A DNA stretch of 64,000 nucleotides from Cladopsammia gracilis (taxonomy: Eukaryota; Cnidaria; Anthozoa; Scleractinia; Dendrophylliidae). Location of the stretch: the NCBI GenBank assembly GCA_022457155.1, contig JAJGOT010000467.1, positions 482,001-546,000 of the forward strand, written 5' to 3'. Both the position numbers and the translations under genes were made by a program. This document shows, piece after piece, positions 10,542-21,531 of the stretch (position 1 is its first letter; the number at the start of each line of letters is the position of its first letter). Below the pieces are notes generated by a model. The model ran no database searches. It was not told the origin of the DNA and saw nothing but the letters and a program-made list of their open reading frames with translations.

Positions 10542-13500
10542 TTATCTCCGTCCGTTTTGACAGCAACTCTGCGGGCATTGAGCCTGTGGTGCACATCCGC
10601 CAGGTACGGTCGGTTGGCAGGCTTGTGGGCATGCTTGCTGTTGCATTTGTGGCATAACGGGCATCATAGGTTGTTGTTGTGGATACGGCATTCCCATGGG
10701 CATGCCCATTGATGCAGAACAGCAGCTTGGATTGCATGCAGGTGCACATGTTTGCGCGCATGGCGAGGCGCAGCTTGAAGGCTGAGTAGGCTGTGTGTTG
10801 TTTGGTTTTTGTTTAGCGGGAGGTAGGACGAGAAACTGTGGTGCACCCATCATGCCACTTGCAGGCTGAGGTGCCTGTGGTGGGTACTGAGGCGGTGCAC
10901 TGCAGCAGGTTGAAGGGCAAGTGCTGGGACAAGGGATTACAGAACACTGCTGAGGACATTGCTGAGCCCCAGGCTGCTGAGGAGGGTACTGGACCGTCGA
11001 TTGTGCTTGGGGTACCTGTGGTACTTGAGGGTACTGTGGTATTTGAGCGTACTGTTGTTGCTGCGGATACGGGTAAGGAGACTGCTGGTACGGGGAGGGA
11101 TATTGACCCGCTACCTGAGACATGGGATCCACTGGGTTGCAGCAGGTTATTTGACAGCCTGGCGCGCAGACATCTGGACAAGATCCAGCACAGGTTTGAC
11201 TCACTAAGAATGACAAAATAAAATACAATACATCTCTGGTTGTATATCATTCTCCCAAGCGGAGGTAGAAATATAAAATCAATATGTCAGTGAAAGTATG
11301 TAAGTCTGGAATTATGACTGGAATATGACTCGCTCGCACCCAGACTTCAGCCATTACAGAGCACGCCCACGAGACCGGCCATTATCTACCGTGGAACAAG
11401 GAAATGTTTATTGATCGAGACCCCTATTGGTACACCCCTCGGGCAAGAGAGGCGTCCACATAAGACTTTACCCTAACAACATCAACAGGATTAACAATAT
11501 CGAAATTCCCGAAGCGTGGATCAAAACTATATATTTTAAGAGCATAACGTATTTTTTTGTTACTTTTATGTCCTCGAAGATATTAGCTTCTGTAAGCTAC
11601 TCTGCAATTCGAGAGGAAATAAAGTTTATGTATGTATGTATGTATGTATGTATGTATAGTCAAGAAAAACAACAACAGGCGGACGGTACTACAGCGGACC
11701 GGAGAGAGAACAGCTTCTCACCTCTGATCTCAGCCGATCATTGTTGTACCAATGGTGACGCGTAATTTGTCTACCTCATCGCCTGATGAAGACTTGCAGT
11801 AAGCAATCGAAACATTGCGATCTACATCTAAAGTGACTACATCGTGAGACAAATGATTATGCACTTTATTAAAAAGACAAAACTATTAGTTATCTTACCC
11901 TTCTTTGTGCCTGTGGCATCTAAAATAGCCTGAATAGCTTTACCGGCTTTGGCAAGGTTTTCTGTGGAGAACAAAAAGGAAAGATTCCAGAGTCAAACCT
12001 TCTGTGAAGTAATGTCGTTCTGATGTTGACCGTTCAAATGAAAGTTATAAAGCACTGCTGTTTCTTTGTTTTTTTTTTTCTTGCAATATTTTGCCATACG
12101 GAATTTGGTACTTGGCCATCATTAGATGCCAAAAGTATAACGTCAAACTGAAATCAATTTAAACCAAAGTATAGAATACTTTTTTACCTATACTTGAGTC
12201 CAGAAGGTCTCTTAGAGATCCCTGATCTTCCTCGTCTGTTAAAAGAAACCATAGAGATTAACAAGTTGTTTATCAAGGGACACCGATGAACAGATGAGTG
12301 ATTTAATTGTCACGTGATCTGACAGAAAGAACGTCAGTGATGTATGGAACCAGCCTAGATCCGTGTTTTTTTCTTACTATTGCGTTTGAGCGACGAGCAA
12401 GAGCCTGACGTCATTAATGGCGCCAGTTATTGATTGAGCTGGAAGATACGGCCGCGTACTGCGCTCAGATAATTTTTTTTCGTTTTTTATATGTTGAAGC
12501 CATCATTGGATTGGTTGGAAACACATCGAAGTTATAAATATAAATATAAAACTTTATTGAATCTCCCAATCAGGGTTTTTCAGACCCAACGTAATATTTT
12601 CCCCAGAGAAAAATGCCAGAAACTCTTATACATAGGGGTAAATAGATTTAAAACATTATTTTTAACACGTGTCAAGGAGAGACGGTTTGTTCCTATGTCA
12701 GGGGAAGATAGTCTATAACAACCTTGATCGTGCAATTTCTTCTTTTTCTTTGATCGTTTGTGTGTATCATGTTCTTCATCTTTCTCTTCGTTTTCTTGTG
12801 TGTTCTCTTCTTTTGTTTCCAGTTCATCTTCTAGAATAGAGCAAGCAAAATTATTGATCATTTTTAATCGAAATAAAGATTGACCAAGTTAAAATTGATA
12901 AGTAGGAAAATGCCACTCACAAACCCAACGAACCAATCAGCGCTCTTGAATTTTGTAAAGTTCTTTAACCAATGTCAACCCCGGAAAACGATTTAAAAAC
13001 GTGTAATCCAAATAAAAATAATCATCCTTTCTATGATTGGTAAGATTTTTCCAGGATTTCTTTACCAAAGCTGATTTCGCTATGACCCATAATGCGATGC
13101 TCTTTCTCCGAAAAATGCTTTAATTTATTATCAGATCAAAATTTCGAAAGAATAGTTTGCGAACAGAATTACTTACTGCGCCTTTCAGTAACATGCGGAA
13201 TTTGAAATTCAAATCTCCACCGACGGTTGCGTTATTCCCTGCCGTCAATCATAATTAATACGAAAGCCAACGGACCATGTAAAAAAGAAACAAACAAAAT
13301 GGATCGAAATCTACCAATCAAATTGCACGGACGTGACCTTTTGAACTCATTGAAGTGAAGATCTGTTTCCCGAGAGGTAAGCTGAAATGATTGACGGCAG
13401 TGTAAAACGAAAGCGTTGGTGGAAATTTGAATTTCAAATTCCGCATGTTATTGAAAGGCGCAGTAATCAGTGCGATTTCAAACTTTTGATATACAGCTAG

Positions 13501-15994
13501 TGACAAGTTGGGGCTCTTTTGCACCGTTCTTTAAATTCTCGTGACTATTATTTATTAAAAACCTGGCGATCAACGAGGAGATTTTATATTTCAATCTATT
13601 TTTTACACACCCTTTCTTTCATCTTCAGGTTCATCTGCGAACATAAGTCCACTTCCGCTTAAGTCTTCTTCTATGTGGAAAAATTGTAAACAATTGTTAG
13701 ATTCTGTACAATGATATCCAGAATGACAATAACATCGTACAGGTTAATAGCGTCCTAAGTCGACACCGAAGATTGATCTAAGTTTGTTATAATAAGCGAA
13801 CACCTTTACATCGGTTAGTCGATATTATTTGGGATTGGTCCAGTAAAATTCAAGAATGATCAAGCTCAGTATTTACGTTAAGATGTGACCCAAACTGTCA
13901 GATAACCTTTTTTTCGCACGACCTAGCTGCATTAAAATGAAAGAGATCAAAATCTCGCTCTGGTTGGACTTGTCAATCCTGTGCACTGTCGTCGAGTCTC
14001 TCGTGGAATTTTTATCTCGTGGACGTTTTATCGATTTACAGTCGATCTTCTCCTTACGGACACAATACGGACAGTTCGCTTGTCCAGAAGGTAACAACCC
14101 TCTAAAATACGGACATCTCTATAATGCGAATATGTTGGTGTCCGTATCAAGGTGGTTGGACTATATTGTTTTCTTTCTATAGTTAACGTCCGTGTACCCT
14201 TGCAGATCTTCATGGGCTTTAAACTGGGGGACCGAGAGCTCGTTCTCGGTTGATCATGTCTGTACAGTTAGTTGTCGCATACCTGTCTTTTCCTCCTCTT
14301 TGTCTTCTGTTTTTTCTTCCACCTTTTTCTCAGGTTCATGTTTTGCTACTTTATGTCGACTGACAATGTTTTTTAGATGGTGGTGCCCTGTTGTAGAATA
14401 ATATTTGTGAAAGCTACTCTAAAAGTTATTTACAGTAAAAGATGATTTTAAATCGTCTATTTTTATCACTAAATGTATATCCAAATTTAATTTGATTTCA
14501 AACCGTTTTGATTTTAAATCATGTTAAAACTTTTCAGCCCTTATTAGTCCTATGGTTAGCTAATATAAAACATATAACTACACCGCACAAGTAACACGTG
14601 AGTATTTTAAAAAGGCCAGAAGATTGTCGGGAATACTGAGTTAGCACAGTATCATGTTACACGAGATTGCCCAGGCGTGCCATGTTCCTAGTACTGTAGC
14701 TCTCGAAAACATGTCGAGACTGACAATGTTCCCCAAATCATCTTCTATCTATGTGAAGTAGTTTTAAATTGAATTTAACATAATATTAAACATTATAGTA
14801 ATACGCTTTCAAAACCAATATGATCCAATCTTTGTTTATTAAAATCTGCACATAACATACATGCATATAGCTTTTTGGAAACGAGGTCGAATAACGTTGA
14901 TCGTATCCAAGACAAATCCTCAATACTGTTGATCATAGTAAGCTGGTCAACCATCGGGGATTGTGCACAAACATTGATAGCCTTACGACACCAGAGTAAG
15001 AGTAAGATACCATGTTTATCACATTTTATCGCGTCACGAGCGGGAGACAAAGAAACAAATCTGAGTCTCAGACAGGATTCGAAACTATGACCTTCCATAC
15101 ACCGGTCGGATGATTCCGTACACCGGTCGGATGCTTCCGTACACCGGTCGGATGCTTCCGTACACCGGTCGGATACTTCCGTACACCGGTCGGATACTTC
15201 CGTACACCGGTCGGATGCATCCGGTCGGATGCTCTAAGCACTGAGCTATGAGAGACTGACTCGTGGCTCCACAGTGTTCTCGCTATTCTACCAACCCAGG
15301 CCCTTTTTTTCGTGTAAATCAAGTCTAAACTTGCACACGATTGTCGCGTAAAAAACACTCTTAACCCATTCACATTGGTCCTTGAGTGGAGAAAGGTGCA
15401 CTGTTTTAACTTTTGAGTCTGTGAATGAAATCGTCAGGGGGCCGGGGGGGAGGGGGGAGTGTGAACCATTTAAATGAAAGTTACTGTACAAGGCGGTTTT
15501 AACTTTTGGTTCTGGGGATGAAGTTCTATAGTGTGACCATTCAAATGGACCTAGTGAACAGAACTTTACTGTGGCATGCTGTTCATTATGCTGTAAAGGT
15601 GGTTCAAACCTCTTTGAATAAAATCCCAAAATGTATGTGACCATTCAAATGGAAGCTATTAGGCAGTACTTTTATTAGGTGTTGTTCGATTTATGCTGTA
15701 CAAGGTGGTTCTAACTTTTGATGAAATTTGGCACATTTTTACTATTAGGGAAGTGGTCATAACAAGTGTACTCGAACAGGACCTACCTTGTGTAGGGGTG
15801 GGGGGCTATGCAAGATTCCACTTATCTGATGAGCCTAATGGACAAAATTTACTGGCCTAAAATTTGAGATGAGACTTTAATATTCACATGCATGAAGCTT
15901 GCATTGCTAGTAAAACGGCACAAGAAACTGAATCTTTTTCTCAGTTTCTACTCCTGATAGAAGGGGGGCTATACCAACAAGACACCATCTTTCT

Positions 15995-16030
<36 letters not shown>

Positions 16031-16182
16031 GGGGGGGGTACATTAAGAGACCACCAGTCGTAAAAACTCTGACTTATTCTTCGGCCATTTCAACTTTAAC
16101 ACAAATAAAATACACACTGCGGCTATAAACATGACAAAACAACACATGTTGTAAAAAACTTTGATAAATGACTTGACGTTTC

Positions 16183-16213
<31 letters not shown>

Positions 16214-17913
16214 GGTTGGATATAATACAATAAAATTTAAATGCTATGGAGAAAGACTGGAACCTAATTTAAAAGAAATGACAATAGTGAAAAAATGATA
16301 ATATACAGACCTATCTTAAAGTCTGCTAGAAAATATATACATATATATGCAAGGCTAGTAAAGAAAAAGTTTCTCACTACCCACATTTTCATTTAAAGCT
16401 GGTTTTAAATCCTTTATCAATACGTCTCCTTAATTCTACAATGGATATCCGATCGCCCAGTTGTTAAAATTTCAAAATGATCCCATTTAATGTTGTGACC
16501 ACCAGTCTTTTTGCGAAAAGGTGAGTTCTGTTCGAGTACAACAGTTTTGACCATTCCCTTATGGACTGCTGTAGCAAGAAATCTAGTCGTATTGTCTTGT
16601 TCTGGAAAATGACATTCACGATACGTTTAGCTATATTGTCTTATATGTGAGTCTAAAGAAAATTTAAATAATAATTTTTTTTAGCCAGTTAGGAAGTCCT
16701 TTCCAAAGCAAATTTGCATTACCTTAGCAGAACATTGAAAAACTAATTAAAAGCTAGAAAATGTTTTTTCTGACACTTCAACAGCAGTGTGCAGTGGCTG
16801 TTAAAACAACTTCAATGCGGCACCTTTTTCAAACAATAGCACCAGGAAAAAGAAAATGATTTAGAGATAGGTTGAGGGGCTTAAGAATACTAATTCCATG
16901 GTGCAAGCAATAAAAGCTTTCATTTGAATGGATACACTTCTTGAGGTTTTCATCCACCGAGTCAAAAGTTAGAACTACCTAGTGCAGCGTAATGAGCAGT
17001 TAACCACTGGAAAGTACAGGCTGTTCAATTCTGTCTATCAAAATTGAATGATTATACCCCAAGGTTTTACCCCGGCGGACCTGAACATGAGACTAGACCA
17101 TATAAAATGAAATAAGCTTTAAATGAAGCAATAGAATACATAGTTTAATGGATTTGACGGACGAAGAAGTCTAATTTTTGTCATGAACTCAAAGTTGTTG
17201 GAAAATGGAATGTTTTCATTTGCTTGCCGAAACAACGCTACTCTGGCTTTAGACATTAATTGTTTGTTCACCTTCAATTCAAATTCAATTCAAATTAATA
17301 GGAGGAATTATTAGATGTGTACTAGCAATTTTTGCTTCAAAATTATTCACTGGCTTTAACTGTGATAGTTAATGAAAGGGTCATGTCTTTTATGACAAAA
17401 CGATACTGGAATCTCAAGAAGGCGTGGTCACTCAAGTGTGCAAGCATATATCTGGGTTTTCAATTTTCATAGCTTTTCATTTGTCGACAAGATAACGGTA
17501 AACCATTTAAGGCAAAGCTTGCGAAACGTTGGATGACAGTCAAGAAAAAATAAAAACTATCGCGTTTAGCTTGTTTGTACAGAGAAAGAATTATAGTTAA
17601 GGTTCTTGTTGTGACTATTCTCGTACGCGACCATCTCGCTTCAGCGACCAGCTCGCTTCAGCGACCAACCTTACTAAACTCCGTTTGCTGAAATTCTTGG
17701 TAAAACTTGGTCATTGAAAGCTCGCTTAAGCGATCAGCTAGCACCAGGGTGGTCGTTTAAAAGAGATTCAACTGTATTAGGATTTTACATGTACCAGTCA
17801 ATATGCAAATTAAATTTGAACTTACGGTGATGCTTGCTTCGTCCTTCAGTCCATGCGGTGAGAATTAAAATCACGGCGAAAAGCAGCCAGACACTTAATA
17901 ACGCTTTGTTCAT
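10542..17913 (-). CDS. Gene B: secreted protein with four minicollagen-type CRDs in a Pro/Gln-rich C-terminus (377 aa)
   Basis: Seven coding exons on minus: 17913-17826, 14387-14283, 13670-13611, 12830-12723, 12235-12188, 11961-11899 and 11203-10542. They total 1134 nt, all junctions are phase 1, and the frame stays open to TAA. Residues 1-25 form a signal peptide (MNKALLSVWLL...). Residues 30-120 are His-, Lys- and Glu-rich. Residues 121-157 come from two mini-exons that look like amphipathic helices (GSLRDLLDSSIENLAKAGKA). The last exon holds four cysteine clusters: 162-179 (CAGSCPDVCAPGCQITCC, canonical C-x3 spacing), 240-258 (one x4 gap), 302-319 (canonical) and 349-372 (wide gaps). Pro/Gln/Tyr-rich and Met/Gly/Pro-rich linkers separate them. 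The canonical clusters match the CRD that cross-links minicollagens and NOWA in nematocyst walls, but there is no Gly-X-Y. The protein ends in NGRR. The start sits directly after an acceptor, and a good donor (GTAAGT) at 18325-18320 suggests a 5' UTR exon ending at 18326. AATAAA on minus near 10212-10217 could be the poly(A) signal. Confidence 0.85.
11224..11880. other. Gene B intron with (TATG)n
   Basis: It contains a short TATG microsatellite at about 11625-11660 preceded by GAGGAAATAAAGT. No additional exon fits the phase of gene B. Confidence 0.4.
13173..13466. mobile_element. MITE-like inverted repeat in a gene B intron
   Basis: The arms ACTGCGCCTTTCAGTAACAT...AATTTGAAATTC (left) and the near-complement ending GGCGCAGTAA (right) are about 75 bp each, with a 140-bp spacer. 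Confidence 0.6.
14690..14745 (-). pseudogene. Possible decayed duplicate exon of gene B
   Basis: The minus strand reads CTTCACATAG then GAAGATGATTTGGGGAACAT and TGTCAGTCTCGACATG. It shares AACATTGTCAGTC(TC)GACAT with the exon at 14387-14283, but has no donor that keeps phase 1. It may be a relic of exon duplication. Confidence 0.3.
15065..15256 (-). ncRNA. tRNA-like relic with the anticodon arm expanded into a 21-bp tandem repeat
   Basis: On minus, GTCTCTCATAGCTCAGTGCT and TAGAGC form a 5' acceptor half and an A-box-like D arm. The far end holds GTTTCGAATCC (B-box-like T arm) and CTGAGAC, which pairs with GTCTC at five of seven positions. Between them, where an anticodon arm belongs, are seven copies of ATCCGACCGG in a 21-bp period with GTGTACGGAAG. 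It is probably a dead tRNA or tRNA-derived SINE head; it lies in an intron of gene B. Confidence 0.45.
15360..15790. repeat. Copies of the dispersed ~115-bp repeat
   Basis: About three units in the opposite orientation to the array at 5030-6520: GTGACCATTCAAATGGAAGC, then TGTACAAGGTGGTTCTAAC. A G-rich tract interrupts the first unit. Confidence 0.7.
15998..16039. repeat. G homopolymer run
   Basis: More than 35 G with a single T interruption in a gene B intron; its length is probably unreliable in assembly. Confidence 0.9.
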
Positions 17914-18325
17914 CTGTTAAAGGGGGATATAAACATGCAAAATAATATATTTATTTTTTTTGAAATTATTCCACAACTAAATCGATCTCTCTTAATCCTT
18001 AATGTTATTCTTCGCTATACTTCACTTAATACGAATCAAAATGAAATATCCAGTGATCTGTAAACTCTTGTGAAATATGCTCTGAATTGTACGTGAAATT
18101 GTAAATTAGGATAAAAACTATATCAAAGTCAAATTAAATTGCATCAAATTAATTTTATTTTGCGGTTATTTGAAGATACGAGAGACAATCGAAGAGTGAT
18201 TGAAACGCGATCTAAACTAAACAAAACTAAACTAAACATATGTAACTAACTTTCATATAGTTTAGTCTAACGCTTCCAACAACTTCCTTGTCTGTGTGAT
18301 GGGTATGGAAGGTTGCAAAACTTAC

Positions 18326-18430
18326 CGCGTATTTTCCCCAATTTTTGTTCCTTAAATTTTGCTTTCTGACAACACCACCGCTACCGGTTACGATTCTCCT
18401 TTGTGATCCTTTGTTCGAGATAACTCATAA
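18326..18430 (-). other. Candidate 5' UTR exon of gene B
   Basis: The minus strand reads ...AATACGCG followed by GTAAGTTTTGC, a strong donor at 18325. The ATG of gene B lies directly behind an acceptor (TTTAACAG) at 17914, so a non-coding first exon is needed upstream, and this is the closest good donor. The transcription start is not visible, so the outer boundary is arbitrary. Confidence 0.35.
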
Positions 18431-18952
18431 CTAATTCAAAGCTCTTTGTTCTTGGTGATAAAGAAATCTCTTTGTTCTAGTCAACTGGTGTCAAACTGTT
18501 CACCAAACTGACGAGGATTACAAGGATTTTTGTAGTTTTTGAAATTAGTGTAAACAACCCTAGAGTCAAATAGATTAGATAGTCACATACTTCATCAGTT
18601 TTCACACCATTTCCCTGACACATAAGTAGTTTATTTAATTATCCTTCCAGTATTACTGTCAAACTTTAAGTTGGGTTATATCGTTGTAACTTTTTTAAGT
18701 GCAGAGACAAAATTCTTCAGGGTGACCATTCAAACAAAAGCTAATAAATAATACTTCCTTGTGGTTCTGTTAGTTAATCGATAAATTTGGACTTTTTTTT
18801 TTCAAATTTTAACTAAAGCCTTAGTACAATTGTAGAAGTATGGTGGTGTTAGATTTGAGATTGTAGGTCGGCGGTTCGAGGGCTAGTCGCTGCCGTCGTG
18901 TTGTTTCCCTAACCCAGGTGTATAAATGGGTACCGGCGACATATGCTGGGAG

Positions 18953-19345
18953 TAACCCTGCAATGGACTAGCATCCCACCCAGGGGGGGGGGGGGGGGGG
19001 GGGGGGGGGGAGTAGTAACACTCCTAGTCACTTCATAGTATATAAACCAGGTCACCCTGTGATGGACTAGCATCCCACCCAGGGGGGAGTAGTAATACTC
19101 CTAGTCACTTCATAGTATATACACCAGGTTACCCTGTGATGGACTAGCATCCCACCCAGGGGGGAGTAGTAATACTCCTAGTCACTTCATAGTATATAAA
19201 CCAGGTCACCCTGTGATGGACTAGCATCCCATCCAGGGGGGAGTAGTAATACTCCTAGTCACTTCATAGTATATAAACCAGGTCACCCTGTGATGGATTA
19301 GCATCCCATCCAGCGGAGAGTAGTAATACTCCTAGGTGGTTTATG
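18953..19345. repeat. ~78-bp tandem repeat with a G run
   Basis: About five copies of CTGTGATGGACTAGCATCCC, then GGGGGGAGTAGTAATACTCC and TCACTTCATAGTATATAAAC. The first copy carries a G run of about 30 at 18981-19010. It lies between genes B and C. Confidence 0.85.
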
Positions 19346-21170
19346 CTATAGACACCGGGTTAAGCTCCGGCCGTGTGGGTAACCTTTGGCTCATGTAGGC
19401 CTTTACCTTTACCTTGGTACAATAGACAATGAAAGGATCAAAATCGGTAGCGTAGGCAAGCTCCTGACCACACCCATGGAAAACGATATGTCATCCGGGA
19501 CACTGAAGCGAATGGACTCTGGAGCCTCGCTTCTAGCATGAAATAGAAAAGTATCGGACAATCATGATGAACTTTACAAACATTCGTACTGCAAAAAAGA
19601 AATCGTGATAACATAGAGCTGATTTTCCAATTATTCTGTGTTAAAGGTATTGGGAACAGTTACTAGATGATGGCTAAAATTAAATTTAAGATTGTTTTTA
19701 AAAAATCGACCCAGCCTCTTGTTTGCATGATAATATTGGCTGTAGCTTTCTGTTGTGAAAAAGGTGGTTTCACCACGTTCTCCTCCGACCAGGGCCAAGG
19801 AACGAGGTTGTCGTCTGGGAATTCATGTCAAAAATTGACGAAGGTGATCATCGGAAATTTTAAAGAATCCTATACAAAGTACGGTCGAACTCCACTTTAT
19901 GGACATCCGCTTATACATGTACGTTTACTCCGTTAATCTACAGTTTTCTTGGTTTCGGCAGAAAGCTCATAAATTTTTTCTGACATTCACCTGCTTAATA
20001 CAGACTCCCGCTACTACGGTCAAATTCGTCTGTTTGTTTGCTGTGTTGCGACCAATCAGATTTCATCTCTTTCGTCAATGGTGAATCTCTTTTTATCTTG
20101 TGAATAGGCAAAGAACTGAACGACTTAAAGCACAGAATATGTGCAAATTTTCATTCGGTCTATCTGCTGTAAACATTGAACCCGTGATACGTAATGGGCA
20201 CCTTCGTTACCCATGGGGACGGCGTTTTAGGGAGGGGGGAGGGGAGGGGGGGAGGGTGGGGGGTGGTCGGTGGAGCAAAATGTCTAGCAGAGGGGAGGGT
20301 CCGAAGGTTCTTTAGTATTCACAAGTTGGCTCATAGAAGCCTTTGATTGCTATATCAGCGGTTTCTTTCCGTTACAAGGTCTCTATGTCACTGGTTGTAA
20401 TCAACATTTCATCTTAATTATGCCGAATAGGAAGAAAATGGGGCAAAATAAAATCCCCAATTCTCGTCGTGAAAGGGATTACACGTCCGCGCCACTATCC
20501 ACTTCCCGTGATAATCATTATTAAGCGATTTTTTCCAGTCATAATAGTTAACAATTACAGTGAGACCAGCGTTCATGTTATAAAGAGTTTATTGCTTATG
20601 AAATATTATACTTATAACAGAAGTCCATGACTACTTATTTTGGACTTTTAAGGATCATAGGCTGAATGTACAAGCAACTAATAAATAAATAAATAGATAA
20701 TATTTGTGTTTAAGTAAAAATAAAACATTTTCTTGTTTCAATGATCAATTCTATAATCGGCTATCGTATTTGACATTTTCTTGAACAAAATAACAAAGGA
20801 AAAATCGATAGATCATTAATGAGACACAAGTACTATTGCTATTAATGCACACTAAAATACTAATTTAATCACGTTTACCAGTTGGCTATCGCCGTCAGTT
20901 GCGGACACCATTTCTGTATTGTTTTGTATTCTGTATTGTGACGTATTGCTAGTAACATTGATGGTAATATTGCCACCGTGTTACATCATAGTTAGTTGAG
21001 GGTCTGGTTATGAAACCTTAAAGACTTCAAAGGCGATAACAAAATAGCTACAAATGCTGATTTTTGATCACACGCTATGCCTGAATAACTTAAGGGAAAA
21101 ATTTCTATTGGTTAGTTGCTCGAAGAAAAGCTGACAAAAACATCGGAAAAAATTCTCAGGTTTCATAACC
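19346..21170. other. Intergenic between genes B and C
   Basis: I see no exon or transposon that I can support. A G/A-rich tract lies at 20228-20275. The plus-strand frames are short and lack supporting features. Confidence 0.4.
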
Positions 21171-21531
21171 ATTGAACTTTATTAACTATGTCTACATTGA
21201 GCTCCATTGAGAATGAAAGTCACATTACTAGTGACTGCTGCCGACTTTTATATCATCAATGACATGAAGAAGTGACTGCTATGTGGGGTTATGCTGGTGA
21301 CATTTCTAGTAATATTGCAACTGACATTGCTTGTAATATTTCAAATGAAATGACCAACATTTTTTGGGACACTGGGAACGACATTGCTCAGAAGATTGAA
21401 GTGATGTAAATGTATATCACATTGCAAATGAAAAAATTGTACACGCTGAATATGTTTGTGTGAAACCGTGATCAACAGTGCAACTGATTCGAGTTCGCTT
21501 TAAAATACAACGTTCGCCGATGTCATGGATG

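Noticed and set aside
10542..11203. Calling gene B a true minicollagen
   Set aside because: There is no Gly-X-Y run in any exon; only the CRD is shared.
10838..11221. Plus-strand frame of 127 codons opposite gene B
   Set aside because: It is the shadow of the Pro/Gln-rich CRD exon, without splice or domain support.
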